From assembly GCF_014697625.1 (NCBI RefSeq), contig NZ_JACJSG010000017.1, positions 1 through 64,000 on the forward strand: a DNA stretch of 64,000 bases, in the 5' to 3' direction. Of the stretch, positions 7,160 to 17,053 are shown piece after piece. The number at the start of each line of letters is the position of its first letter. Positions within the stretch are counted from its first letter, which is position 1. Both the position numbers and the translations under genes were made by a program. Origin of the DNA: Anabaena azotica FACHB-119 (lineage in GTDB: Bacteria > Cyanobacteriota > Cyanobacteriia > Cyanobacteriales > Nostocaceae). The notes beneath the pieces were generated by a model. That model was not told where the DNA came from, searched no databases, and was given only the letters and a program-made list of their open reading frames with translations.

Positions 7160-9493
7160 ATGGCAGATGAACCTACAAAACACGAAAATAAAAAATATGA
7201 GTCTACTGCCAATATAGCGTCTACTAAAACAACAAAAGCCTCTCTAACAGCAGCTTCCCGCCAGTCTCAGCGTTTGCTGCGCTTAGGAAACCTACTCACC
7301 ATTGTGCTAGCAATGGGTGCGGCTTTACTGACAAGTTCTGGCTTAAGTTTAGTGCAATTGCTGGAAAATCAAGTGCTGAGTGCATTTTTGCAAATACGCG
7401 GGCCGCTTGTTCCTCCAGAAGACATAGTAATTTTAGCAATTGACGATCAGTCCATATCAGTACCCGAACAATACTATAAAACAGATCCACAGAAGTATGC
7501 CTACCTAAAACCACTGAGTAAGTTTCCTTTTAAGCGTACTGCCTATGCCCAAGTAGTGCAAAAATTGATGCAGGCTGGAGCTAAATCTGTCGCTTTAGAT
7601 GTGGTTTTTGATTTACCTGGTAGCTATGGTGAGGAGGACGATCGCCAACTGCAAGCAGTATTACAAAAATACGGCAGCAAAATCACTTTAGCCGCAAAAT
7701 ACGACATTTCTCAATCCCACCAGGGAGTATTTACGCAGTTAATATTACCCTACGAAAAATTTCGGAACACAGGAGTATCAATCGGAACGGTAAATTTTCC
7801 GGTGGAGGTAGATGGAAAAATACATAGTTTAGCTGGGGAATTTAACAAGTTATTGAGCGAAGATGATAGTCTGGCAGATAAAGTACCTCCTTTTGAGGAA
7901 GCAGTATTAAGGGCGGCGCAGGTAAAATATCCACAATTGGCAGGTGGAGGCATCAATTTCTGGGGGCCAGCTGGTACATTTGAAGCTATTCCCTTGTGGT
8001 ATGTGCTTGATCCGCAAAACTGGCATAATTATTTGCAGCAAGGCAAAGTATTTGAAGACAAAATTGTGATTATTGGCGCTACTGCTCAGTTGGCTAATGA
8101 TTATCATCCGGTAGCAGTGGCTAATAGTTGGTTGGCTACCGAAGAGATGGCGGGAGTAGAAATTCACGCCAATGCGATCGCCACTATTATGGAAGGTAAA
8201 GCGATCGCGCCTGCAATTAAAAGTCGATCTCTGCAAGGTTTATTTGTGTTGCTGTTGGTTGGGGGAACATCTGGGTTGATTACCAGAAGCAAAAGCGGCT
8301 CCAAGAGATTTATGCTGAGTATGGCGGTTGCTAGTGTTTGGGGCAGTATAAGCTATATCAGCTTTGTATATGCACATAGTTTATTTCCTACCGCTATACC
8401 GATATTGGCGATCGCATTTTGTGGACTCTCTTATTTAGGGACAGAAATAGCTAGAGACAAAATTAGAACTCAGCAAATAGTCGATGTTTTTCAGAAGTAT
8501 AAAACTTCTCCTGTTGTGCAAGAAATTATTAGTCAACAACAGGAATTACAAGACTTATTACAACAACGAGACATAGCAGTAGCCGGAAAAATCCTCACTG
8601 GACGCTACAAAATAGTCAAAGTGCTGGGTTCCGGCGGATTTAGTGAAACCTATATCGCCGAAGACACCCAACGTCCAGGGAACCCCCAATGTGTGGTGAA
8701 ACAACTAAAACCAGCCAACACCGAAGCCAAAGGCTTGGAATTAGCTAGGCGTTTATTTCGTTCCGAAGGACAAACATTAGAAAAATTGGGTTCCCATCCG
8801 CAAATTCCCCAGTTGTTGGCTTATTTTGAAGAAGATGCAGAATTTTACCTAGTTCAAGAATATATCATCGGTACTCCTTTGAACCGGGAGTTACCATCAG
8901 GTAGAGGCATCAGCGAGGCTGAGGTAGCAGCAATTGTCAGAGAAATATTACAAATATTAGTATTTGTTCATGAAAATGGTGTCATCCATCGAGATATTAA
9001 ACCCAGCAATATCATTCGCAGACAATCAGACGGCAAACTAGTATTAATTGACTTTGGTGCAGTCAAAGACATTTCCTTACTGCAAACAGAAAATCAAGAA
9101 CCATCCCCTTTTACTATCGGTATTGGAACTAGAGGTTACGCACCCAGCGAACAATGTTTTGGTCGTCCTCAGTATAATAGTGATATCTATGCAGTCGGAA
9201 TGATTGCAATTAAAGCCTTAACAGGTATCGCCCCCCATGATCTTCCCAGAGATGCTAATGAGGAAGTGAAATGGACTCATAAAATAGTCGTCAGCCAAGG
9301 CTTCGCCGAAATTTTAAGTATCATGGTGCGGGATGACTATAAACAAAGGTATCAGTCGGCATCAGAAGTTTTAGCAGCCCTTGATCAATTAGCCAGTGAG
9401 TCAAATAAAAGCTTACTACAACAAGGTGACTCATCAATGAGTACAGAAATCTCCATAGATGAGTCAGATTTGCCTACTAGACGCTGGATTTGA
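7160..9493 (+). CDS. CHASE2-domain transmembrane serine/threonine protein kinase
   Basis: 777 residues. A cytoplasmic Ser/Thr-rich N-tail and a membrane helix (about 44-66) precede an extracytoplasmic CHASE2 sensor (about 70-345; ILAIDDQSI, KSVALDVVFDLPG, KIVIIGATAQLANDYH). Three closely spaced helices follow (about 355-425). The Hanks-type kinase domain begins near 480: GSGGFSETY glycine loop, VVKQL lysine, HRDIKPSN catalytic loop, DFGAVKD metal site, GTRGYAPSEQ activation segment. All catalytic residues are present, so it should be active. It probably transmits an envelope or periplasmic signal. No cognate phosphatase or substrate gene is adjacent. Confidence 0.94.
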   Translation: MADEPTKHENKKYESTANIASTKTTKASLTAASRQSQRLLRLGNLLTIVLAMGAALLTSSGLSLVQLLENQVLSAFLQIRGPLVPPEDIVILAIDDQSISVPEQYYKTDPQKYAYLKPLSKFPFKRTAYAQVVQKLMQAGAKSVALDVVFDLPGSYGEEDDRQLQAVLQKYGSKITLAAKYDISQSHQGVFTQLILPYEKFRNTGVSIGTVNFPVEVDGKIHSLAGEFNKLLSEDDSLADKVPPFEEAVLRAAQVKYPQLAGGGINFWGPAGTFEAIPLWYVLDPQNWHNYLQQGKVFEDKIVIIGATAQLANDYHPVAVANSWLATEEMAGVEIHANAIATIMEGKAIAPAIKSRSLQGLFVLLLVGGTSGLITRSKSGSKRFMLSMAVASVWGSISYISFVYAHSLFPTAIPILAIAFCGLSYLGTEIARDKIRTQQIVDVFQKYKTSPVVQEIISQQQELQDLLQQRDIAVAGKILTGRYKIVKVLGSGGFSETYIAEDTQRPGNPQCVVKQLKPANTEAKGLELARRLFRSEGQTLEKLGSHPQIPQLLAYFEEDAEFYLVQEYIIGTPLNRELPSGRGISEAEVAAIVREILQILVFVHENGVIHRDIKPSNIIRRQSDGKLVLIDFGAVKDISLLQTENQEPSPFTIGIGTRGYAPSEQCFGRPQYNSDIYAVGMIAIKALTGIAPHDLPRDANEEVKWTHKIVVSQGFAEILSIMVRDDYKQRYQSASEVLAALDQLASESNKSLLQQGDSSMSTEISIDESDLPTRRWI

Positions 9494-9680
9494 TTTAGGA
9501 GGGGACTGGGGAGATGGGGAGATGGGGGAGATGAGGGAGTGGGGGGAGTGGGGGGAGATGAGGGAGTGGGGGGAGTGGGGGGAGATGAGGGAGAAAAGAA
9601 ACAACTGTCAACTGATAACTGTCACCTGTCACCTGTCAACTGATAACTGACAACTGACAACTGATAACTGTCAACTGCCG
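9494..9680. repeat. G-rich and heptamer tandem repeats after kinase gene
   Basis: A purine block built from GGGGAGATGAGGGAGTGGGG units (about 9500-9595) is followed by CAACTGT/CACCTGT/GATAACT heptamers (9600-9678) that run into the 3' end of the rhomboid gene. The related C-rich/CAACAGT block at 62185-62345 has the opposite orientation. Confidence 0.9.
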
Positions 9681-10400
9681 CTAACTATACCAAGTTTCTT
9701 CCCTTGCTTTATCGCTAAATAAACCCAAAACAGGGCCGAGAAGTGCGCCGAAGATAAAACCGCCAGCGTGCGCCCAGTAGGCGATACCGCCACTTTCCAT
9801 GCCGATGTTAGTGCGGGTTTGTAAACCAGCAATTCCGTAGAAAGATTGTTGGAGAAACCAGAAACCTAAGAAGAAGTAGGCGGGAACGCGGAAAGTTGGG
9901 AAGAAGAAGCCTAAAGGGACTACACCAATAATTTCTGCTTGGGGAAAACGCAGAATGTATGCACCCATCACACCAGCGATCGCACCACTAGCACCTAAAG
10001 AAGGAATGCTAGAATTTTGTGAGAAATACCATTGGGTGAGCGACGCTAAAACACCACAAGCTATATAAAATATAAAATATCTAATATGACCCAATCTATC
10101 TTCAACGTTGTTACCAAAAATCCAGAGGAACAACATATTACCTGCTAAGTGCAGAAAACCACCATGCAGAAATTGGGAAGTAATTAAAGTTATCCATTCT
10201 GGTACAGGCTGATGCACAGACACACCAGCAAAGCTCAAGCTAAGTTCTCGCGGAACCACAGCCGCTAAATGTAAAAAGCCATCCAATGCTTGCGGAGGTA
10301 GGCTAGATTCATATATAAAAGCAAGCACATTAGCAGCAATCAGCCCATAAGTCACATAAGGCGTAATTGTTATCGGGTTATTATCTCTAATGGGAACCAC
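9681..10400 (-). CDS. Rhomboid-family intramembrane serine protease
   Basis: 239 residues, about six membrane helices. The catalytic Ser lies in GASGAIAGVMGAY and the catalytic His in AYWAHAGGFIFG. The loop-1 region carries the family motif HGGFLHLAGNMLFLWIFGNNVED. Both dyad residues are intact, so an active protease of the plasma or thylakoid membrane is expected; substrates are unknown. Single transcription unit. The start Met at 10400 fits the family (MVPIRDNNP). Confidence 0.95.
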   Translation of the reverse strand: MVPIRDNNPITITPYVTYGLIAANVLAFIYESSLPPQALDGFLHLAAVVPRELSLSFAGVSVHQPVPEWITLITSQFLHGGFLHLAGNMLFLWIFGNNVEDRLGHIRYFIFYIACGVLASLTQWYFSQNSSIPSLGASGAIAGVMGAYILRFPQAEIIGVVPLGFFFPTFRVPAYFFLGFWFLQQSFYGIAGLQTRTNIGMESGGIAYWAHAGGFIFGALLGPVLGLFSDKAREETWYS

Positions 10401-10522
10401 TGGCGTTTTTCCTAATTTTTAAATCACTAGACTCAACATTAGTGAATTTTGCTATAGTTTTCTTCTATCTGCTGGATAAATGTTGCTATCTCTTCGAGGA
10501 GACAGGGGACAGTAAGTATTAA

Positions 10523-10630
10523 GTAGGGTGTGTTACGGCTATGTCAGAATTTGAGCGTTGGCGAAATTATGAACTAGCCGTAACGCACCAGCAAATACGG
10601 TGCGTTAAGCGCTGCTTTAACGCACCCTAC
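10523..10630. repeat. Multi-palindrome element, GTAGGGTGTGTTACGGC type (copy 1)
   Basis: The outer ends GTAGGGTGTGTTA and TTAACGCACCCTAC form an inverted repeat. Internally GTTACGGCTA pairs with TAGCCGTAAC, and GGTGCGTTAA with TTAACGCACC. The same element is inverted at 40182-40266. It could fold into a multi-arm RNA if transcribed. Confidence 0.8.
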
Positions 10631-10667
10631 AATTTAAGGTTTACTGTTCTACTTAAAATCAAGTAAC

Positions 10668-10813
10668 ATCAAGTTCGGCTAATTACTTATAATATGGTTG
10701 TTTTGGTCGGTAATGGGTAATAGCTAATAGGTAATTGTTTTCTACCATTAGCAATTACCAATTACCAATTACCAACCCCGAAGATATGATAAGTGATTAA
10801 GCGGACATGATAT
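10668..10813 (+). mobile_element. 148-bp MITE family I, copy 1
   Basis: It begins ATCAAGTTCGGCTAATTACT and ends AAGCGGACATGATAT. The two ends are imperfect inverted repeats over about 30 bp (TCAAGTTCGGCTAATTACTT against TCATGTCCGCTTAATCACTT). The core contains TTACCAA heptamers. Copies at 16851-16998 and 29907-30054 look essentially identical by eye. Confidence 0.88.
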
Positions 10814-10888
10814 AACATATATCAACCTTAAAACACTTCTCCAGTCTGAATTTAATATTTTGAATGAGCGAATTTTGAATTATAACTT

Positions 10889-11509
10889 ATGTGGTTTGCC
10901 AAATCTTTAGAAAATCAACTCAAGCAATGGGACGAAGTTCTTCGTAAACAACCTAATCACCCTAATGCTTATATTCGCCGGGGTATGGTGAAATTTCAGC
11001 TAGCGAAAATTAATGAATCTATTGATGATTTTGACATAGCCGAGAAACTAGATTCAAGGCTGAAACCATACCTATGGCAAAGGGGTTTATCTTATTATTA
11101 TGCCGATAGATTTGCCGAAGGCGCTCAACAGTTTGAAATAGATTTAACAGTCAACTCTCAAGATGTGGAAGAAACAGTGTGGCGCTATCTGTGCATGGCG
11201 CGTTTAGTAGGTGTAGCAGAGGCGCGTCATCAATTATTAACTGTGAAAAATGACCCCCGGCGAATTATGCTTGCTGTCTATGATTTGTATGGGGGGAATT
11301 GTACAGTAGATGATCTGTTGAATGTGGGGAAAGCAGAAGGTGTTAAAGGTTTATTTTATAGCCATCTTTATATAGGGCTATATTATGAAGCTGAAAATAA
11401 CATCGATTTGGCTCAAGAATATATAGTTCAAGCTGCTAATAAATACAAACTTGATGATTATATGTGGTCTTTAGCGCGGGTACACAAAAGCCTGCGGGGT
11501 TGGGCTTAG
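10889..11509 (+). CDS. TPR-repeat protein
   Basis: 206 residues, no signal peptide. Two to three tetratricopeptide repeats are visible in residues 5-85 (PNAYIRRGMVKFQLAKINESIDDFDIAEKLD, then PYLWQRGLSYYYADRFAEGAQQFEIDL). Another helical repeat lies near the C-terminus (SHLYIGLYYEAENNIDLAQEYIVQAANKY). This domain order occurs in widespread plant and cyanobacterial TPR proteins of unknown function. Probably a protein-interaction scaffold. Transcribed alone behind a MITE-containing spacer. Confidence 0.85.
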   Translation: MWFAKSLENQLKQWDEVLRKQPNHPNAYIRRGMVKFQLAKINESIDDFDIAEKLDSRLKPYLWQRGLSYYYADRFAEGAQQFEIDLTVNSQDVEETVWRYLCMARLVGVAEARHQLLTVKNDPRRIMLAVYDLYGGNCTVDDLLNVGKAEGVKGLFYSHLYIGLYYEAENNIDLAQEYIVQAANKYKLDDYMWSLARVHKSLRGWA

Positions 11510-12079
11510 TTGTGATTTCTTCCTTACCAATAGAAAACTTAAGTTAAATAAATCTTTGATCAGTAATTTCCAATTATTGGTGATGAGATTTGTATAATCC
11601 TCAAATATAGGACTATTATCAGGCTAGTTTAGGATAATTGTTGATGAAGTTAGATGGCTCGGTTTTTTTCTGGCTTGTAACCCTAATGAGACTTTGGCTG
11701 TCAGTAAAGCGGAGAATAGACAATCTTATAGGACTTACGTACTAAGGTTGTCTGTTGAGACTGAGTGTAAGACTATCACAACAACTGCATAAACTGGCGA
11801 TCGCTCAACCTAAATCATAACGTATAGCAGTAGCCACATAGGTTAGGACAATCTCTGAATCATCAAATCTTTACTGCAAGAGCTTTCTCTTGCCTATCCC
11901 CTGTAACCTATCACCTGTCCCCTGCTATATCACAAGATTAGTCATCATTATTGACAATCTTCACCGTATTGATAATTCGTTAAAGCCAAGCTTTGTTAAT
12001 ATCAATGCGATTTTGGCAAAAACTAAATAATTTCAATTTCCCAAATCATTGTAAATCTTCTCCCCAGCTTGCTTACACT
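11510..12079. other. Intergenic region upstream of the STAND/WD40 locus
   Basis: 570 bp with no supported ORF. It includes a solitary AGGACTTACGTACTAAG half-end related to MITE family II (about 11730) and a heptamer-like run (CCTGTAACCTATCACCTGTCC, about 11899-11925). An in-frame TTG at 11993 and ATG at 12005 could extend the next gene, but homology to its paralog argues against this. Confidence 0.5.
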
Positions 12080-15000
12080 ATGACTAATCAACCTAATGCT
12101 CATCATTTAATGCCGGAAAACGAAAAATCATTACAAACCCTATTGCGGGCAATTACCCTATCTCAGGGAGAATTTTCTTTAATTTTTTTGCGTTGTAATT
12201 ATGCAGCTTTACGTAAAAGTATTACACAACGACTCCATCAACTCTGTCCTGTGAAAATACATGAAATAACCTTAGATGAATCAGTTATCACAGTTTACAC
12301 TAATATTCATGAACAATTAGGATATAAACACCCACCTGCATTAATTGTCTTTGGGCTAGAGTCTGCCAAAGATATTGATACAGCTTTGATTGCAGCTAAT
12401 CGAGTCAGAGAAGAGTTTAGAAAAAATTTCCCTTTTCCTGTAATTTTGTGGGTTAATGACAAAGTTATTCAAAAGTTCATCAGATTAGCAACTGATTTAG
12501 AAAATTGGGCGACTACTATTCATTTTGAAAGTAGTAATCATGAATTAATGAGCTTTATTCAGAAAAAAACTGATGCAATATTTTTGGGTGATACCATTCC
12601 TAATTCTCAGATATGCTGGGAATTAGATAGAGCTATCCAAGATTTGCAAAGCCGAGGAACAGATTTAAACCAAAGATTACAAGCTAATTTAGAGTTTGTT
12701 CGAGGCGTACATAATTATTTACAAGATAATGTAGATATTGCTTTAGTTCATTACCAAAATAGTTTAAAATATTGGCAAATCAACAATAATATAAAAAAAC
12801 AAGGTATATTATTATTTAATATTGGTTCTGCTTATGTGCGACAGGCACAAAAGAATCAGGTAGACAATCAGGAATATTATCAACAAGCTAGAAGATATCT
12901 TCAGCAATGTATTGCGATTTTAGAACAAGGACGATTTGACAGTTTAGTTGCTAAATATATTAATCGACTGGGTGAAGTGCTGAGGCAGTTAAATGCTTGG
13001 TCAGATTTAAAGAATCTTGCTATCAAAGCTTTAAAGCTACACAGAACTCATCATAATTTGCCACAATTAGCCCAAGCCTATGGCTTTTTAGCTGAAGTTG
13101 CTTTAGAAAACGCTCAATATGATGAAGCTAAACTACTGGCTCAAAAAGCCCTACAAAGACTGAAAAATATTTCTCAGCAAAAAATTCATGAACGGAGTTT
13201 ATATTTATTCATTTTAGCTCGTTCTCAACAACAGTTAAAAGAAATGACAAATGCTATTACTAATTTAGAAATAGCTAAAAATGAAACTCATGCTTCTTAT
13301 AATCCTCAGCATTATATTGATATTTTAGAAATGCTCAGAAACCTCTATTTTGAACAAGGTCGGTATTTAGCAGCTTTTCATATTAAACAAGAGCAACTCC
13401 AAATTGAACAACAGTATGGTTTTCGGGCTTTTGTTGGTGCATCCTATCTTAATCCACAACGACAGGTAATTAATCCCTTACAACAAGTAGATTATAAAGG
13501 AACAATTGCTCAAGAAATTACGGCTTCTGGTCGAGAAATAGATGTTCAACGTCTACGAGAGAGAATTAGTAGTACTGAACATAAGCTGACTGTAATTCAT
13601 GGTCAATCAGGAGTAGGCAAAAGTTCTATTTTGCAAGCAGGCTTAATTCCAGCTTTGCAAGAAAAGCCTATTGGTGAACGTGATGCTTTACCTATATTAT
13701 TGAGAGTTTATACAGATTGGGTAGGAACATTAGGACAGAACTTAACTCAGGCTTTTGAGGAAGTTAGGGGCTACAAATTATCTGTTAATCTTGATTCAGC
13801 AGTAGCCATAAGAGAACAATTACAAAGAAATTCTGAACACAATCTTTTAACAGTGTTAATTTTTGACCAGTTTGAAGAGTTTTTCTTTGTTTATACAGAC
13901 AAATATCAAAGAAAATATTTTTACGAATTTTTACATTTTTGTTTAGATATTCCTTATATCAAGATTGTGCTTTCTTTGCGCGAGGATTATTTACATTATT
14001 TACTAGAATTAGAACGGCTGTTTAATTTAGGAGCCATCAATAATAATATTTTAGATAAGAACATCCGTTATTACTTAGGTAATCTTTTGCCAACAGATGC
14101 TAAGGCAATTATCAAAAATTTAACAGAAAAAACGCATTTTTATTTGGAACCTACACTCATTGATAAGCTAGTTGAAGATTTAGCAAGCCAGTTGGGAGAA
14201 GTGCGTCCAATCGAATTACAAATTGTAGGAGCGCAACTCCAAACAGAAAAAATTAATACTTTGCAGCAATATTGTCAGTTTGGGACTAAAGATAAATTAG
14301 TTGAGAGATTTTTAGAAACGGTTCTGCAAAATTGTGGTCAAGAAAATGAACGTATGGCGCGGTTGGTACTATATTTACTCACAGATGAAAATGGTACTCG
14401 TCCTCTAAAAACTCGTACTGATTTGGCATCTGATTTAACGCCAGAGGCAGAAACACTAGATTTAATATTAGAGATTTTTGTGAAATCTGGGCTAGTGTTA
14501 CTTTTACCAGAAGTACCAGCCGATCGCTATCAATTAGTGCATGATTATTTAGTACCCTTCATCCGTCAACAGCAGGGGAATGAGTTATTAGCAGAACTCG
14601 AACAGGAACGCCAACAAAGAAAACAGATTGAAAAAGAGTTAAAACTTGTAGAAACCATACTGGTGCAAGTAAACACAGAATTAGATAAACAACAAGTCGC
14701 TCTTAAAGAAGCGCAAGAAGGTACAAGGCTAGAACAGGAAGGCGTTAGCGCTTTACGACAGTTTGAGTTTACCCAATTAGAATCACTCATATCCGCAATG
14801 CACAGTGGCAAAGCATTGCAAGCTTTAGTCAAAGATGGTCGCCCTTTAGTCAAGTACCCAGCTACTAGTCCTCTGCTGGCTTTGCAGACTATCTTAGACA
14901 ACATTCAAGAACGCAACCAATTCCAAGGGCATCAAGGCTGGATTAGGACTGTAAGTTTTAGTCCTGATGGTCAGTATATTCTCACAGCTTCTGATGATTG

Positions 15001-16735
15001 TACAGCCAGATTATGGAACCTCAAAGGCAAACAATTAGTGAAGTTGCAAGGACATGAAGATACAATTTGGTGTGCCAGTTTGAGCCAGGATGGTAGATAT
15101 ATTGCCACAGCTTCCTCTGACCAGACAGCTAGGTTGTGGAACTGGCAAGGTCAACAATTATCGATCATTACAGGGCATCAGGGCTGTGTGCGGAGTGTCT
15201 GTTTTAGCCCTGATGGTCAGTACATTGTTACGGCGGGTGATGACCGCACAGCTAGGTTGTGGAACTTTAGCGGTCAGCAGCTAGCGCAATTTTTGGGACA
15301 TCAAGCTACAGTCTGGAAAGTGAGTTTTAGTCCCGATGGTAAATATATTGCTACGGCAGGTGATGAGCGCATAGTCCGGTTATGGAACATCAAGGGTAAA
15401 CTACTGGAGCGCTTTTCTGGGCATCAAGACTGTGTATGGGATGTGGCTTTTAGCCCCGATGGCGAGTATATTGCAACTGCTTCCTCTGACGGTACAGCCC
15501 GGTTATGGAACCTGGGCGGGGAACAGCTAACTCGCTTCCGGGGACATCAAGATGTGGTTTGGGCTGTGAGTTTTAGTCCCGATGGTAAGTATATTGCTAC
15601 AGCTTCCTCTGACCGCACAGCTAGACTATGGAATTTGAATGGTCAGCAACTAGCTCAATTCTCAGGACATCAGGACTATGTGAGGAGTGTGAGTTTTAGC
15701 CCTGATGGTAAGTATATTGCGACTGCTTCCTCTGACCGTACCGTTCGCTTGTGGCAGGTTGACAAGCGGCAGTTTCTCAAATTTAGCGGACATCAAAGTA
15801 CAGTTAGGAGTGTAGCTTTTAGCCCTAATGGGCAACAAATTGTTACAGCTTCTGATGACCGTACTGTCCGCCTGTGGAATATCCAGGGCGAGGAAATTAG
15901 GCAGTTCCTTGGTCATCGGGGAAAAGTCTGGACTGTGAGTTTGAGCAAGGATGGCAAATATATCGCCACTGCTTCCTCTGACCGGACTGTGAGATTATGG
16001 GATATGACAGGGCAGTTGTTAGGGCAATTCCCTGGACATCAAGGTACAGTTTGCCATCTCAGTTTTAGCCCTGATAGCCAGTATATCGCTACAGCCTCCT
16101 CTGACCGGACAGCGAGATTATGGCAACTCGACGGTGAGGAGTTGCGGCAATTTCAAGGGCATGATAAATGGGTGAGGTATGTCAGTTTTAGCGGTAATGG
16201 TAAGTATCTTGTCACTGCTGCTGATGACTGTACCGCCAGGTTGTGGAATCTTCAAGGAGAGCAACTTGGGCAATTTTTGGGGCATCAAAGTAGTGTCTGT
16301 AGTGCGAATTTTAGTCCTGATGGTCAATATATTATTACGGCATCGGAAGACCATACAGCTAAATTGTGGAGTTTGGATGGACAGTTACTGACCGAATTTA
16401 GGGGACATCAAGCCCCGGTGAGCTGTGCAGTTTTTAGTCATGATGGACAGTATATTGCTACTAGTTCTGATGACCGGACAGCTAGGTTATGGAACTTAAA
16501 TGGACAGCAATTAGCACAATTTAAAGGTCATAAAGGTGCGGTCAGGTGCATTAGTATGAGTCCTGATGCTCAGTATATTGCTACGGCTGCTGACGATCGC
16601 ACCGTCAGACTATGGCCCATAGAAAATCTCGACCAACTACTGCGGCGTGGGTGTAATTGGCTACAAGATTATCTAGAAAATAATCCTCATGTGCATGAGA
16701 GCGATCGCCGTCTGTGCAATATAGTAAAGTGCTGA
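12080..16735 (+). CDS. TPR-STAND NTPase-WD40 giant protein A
   Basis: 1551 residues from the ATG at 12080, chosen because the paralog at 18489 starts at the equivalent place. An N-terminal alpha/beta domain (1-170) is followed by TPR-like helical repeats (about 200-460). The STAND-type NTPase has Walker A HGQSGVGKSS near 507-516 and Walker B LIFDQFEEFFF near 592, ending in a helical region (LRPLKTR...YQLVHDYLVPFIRQQQ). A short coiled coil leads to 14 WD40 repeats (about 950-1513), enough for two seven-bladed propellers. The conserved tail is ENLDQLLRRGCNWL. STAND proteins are ATP-switched sensors that oligomerise on ligand binding. The WD repeats here have diverged, unlike those of protein C. 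No recognisable nuclease or protease effector domain. Confidence 0.9.
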   Translation: MTNQPNAHHLMPENEKSLQTLLRAITLSQGEFSLIFLRCNYAALRKSITQRLHQLCPVKIHEITLDESVITVYTNIHEQLGYKHPPALIVFGLESAKDIDTALIAANRVREEFRKNFPFPVILWVNDKVIQKFIRLATDLENWATTIHFESSNHELMSFIQKKTDAIFLGDTIPNSQICWELDRAIQDLQSRGTDLNQRLQANLEFVRGVHNYLQDNVDIALVHYQNSLKYWQINNNIKKQGILLFNIGSAYVRQAQKNQVDNQEYYQQARRYLQQCIAILEQGRFDSLVAKYINRLGEVLRQLNAWSDLKNLAIKALKLHRTHHNLPQLAQAYGFLAEVALENAQYDEAKLLAQKALQRLKNISQQKIHERSLYLFILARSQQQLKEMTNAITNLEIAKNETHASYNPQHYIDILEMLRNLYFEQGRYLAAFHIKQEQLQIEQQYGFRAFVGASYLNPQRQVINPLQQVDYKGTIAQEITASGREIDVQRLRERISSTEHKLTVIHGQSGVGKSSILQAGLIPALQEKPIGERDALPILLRVYTDWVGTLGQNLTQAFEEVRGYKLSVNLDSAVAIREQLQRNSEHNLLTVLIFDQFEEFFFVYTDKYQRKYFYEFLHFCLDIPYIKIVLSLREDYLHYLLELERLFNLGAINNNILDKNIRYYLGNLLPTDAKAIIKNLTEKTHFYLEPTLIDKLVEDLASQLGEVRPIELQIVGAQLQTEKINTLQQYCQFGTKDKLVERFLETVLQNCGQENERMARLVLYLLTDENGTRPLKTRTDLASDLTPEAETLDLILEIFVKSGLVLLLPEVPADRYQLVHDYLVPFIRQQQGNELLAELEQERQQRKQIEKELKLVETILVQVNTELDKQQVALKEAQEGTRLEQEGVSALRQFEFTQLESLISAMHSGKALQALVKDGRPLVKYPATSPLLALQTILDNIQERNQFQGHQGWIRTVSFSPDGQYILTASDDCTARLWNLKGKQLVKLQGHEDTIWCASLSQDGRYIATASSDQTARLWNWQGQQLSIITGHQGCVRSVCFSPDGQYIVTAGDDRTARLWNFSGQQLAQFLGHQATVWKVSFSPDGKYIATAGDERIVRLWNIKGKLLERFSGHQDCVWDVAFSPDGEYIATASSDGTARLWNLGGEQLTRFRGHQDVVWAVSFSPDGKYIATASSDRTARLWNLNGQQLAQFSGHQDYVRSVSFSPDGKYIATASSDRTVRLWQVDKRQFLKFSGHQSTVRSVAFSPNGQQIVTASDDRTVRLWNIQGEEIRQFLGHRGKVWTVSLSKDGKYIATASSDRTVRLWDMTGQLLGQFPGHQGTVCHLSFSPDSQYIATASSDRTARLWQLDGEELRQFQGHDKWVRYVSFSGNGKYLVTAADDCTARLWNLQGEQLGQFLGHQSSVCSANFSPDGQYIITASEDHTAKLWSLDGQLLTEFRGHQAPVSCAVFSHDGQYIATSSDDRTARLWNLNGQQLAQFKGHKGAVRCISMSPDAQYIATAADDRTVRLWPIENLDQLLRRGCNWLQDYLENNPHVHESDRRLCNIVKC

Positions 16736-17053
16736 ATAAGTAAATATAGTTTTATCCCATTTACGATTGACTGCACAACAGGTTTTTGCGTCTGAACAGT
16801 CTGGTAAAAATTAATCTTTTATAATCAATTACCCAGTAATTATACTAGTAATATCAAGTTCGGCTAATTACTTATAATATGGTTGTTTTGGTCGGTAATG
16901 GGTAATAGCTAATAGGTAATTGTTTTCTACCATTAGCAATTACCAATTACCAATTACCAACCCCGAAGATATGATAAGTGATTAAGCGGACATGATATAA
17001 CTGTATTATTCTGAAATAAGCGTTAATTTTATGCTGATTTCCGGTGCATTATT
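16736..17053. other. Spacer between STAND protein A and ATPase B
   Basis: 318 bp, nearly half of it MITE family I copy 2. Without the element the spacer would be about 170 bp, which is compatible with co-transcription of the locus. Confidence 0.6.
16851..16998 (+). mobile_element. 148-bp MITE family I, copy 2
   Basis: Begins ATATCAAGTTCGGCTAATTA and ends GCGGACATGATAT, with the same core as the copies at 10668 and 29907. It sits inside the three-gene STAND locus. Confidence 0.9.

Larger units (their letters stand above)
10401..10888. other. Intergenic region carrying two mobile-type elements
   Basis: The spacer upstream of both the rhomboid and TPR genes. It contains the GTAGGGTGTGTTA element (10523-10630) and a 146-bp MITE (10668-10813). 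Just before the TPR gene, TTTTGAATGAGCGAATTTTG (about 10857) recurs exactly beside the tRNA-Leu gene near 60935. Confidence 0.75.

Noticed and set aside
10668..10813. Possible small RNA gene because the element is conserved in three places
   Set aside because: Inverted terminal repeats, embedded heptamers and multiple copies fit a MITE better; no promoter/terminator pair is visible.
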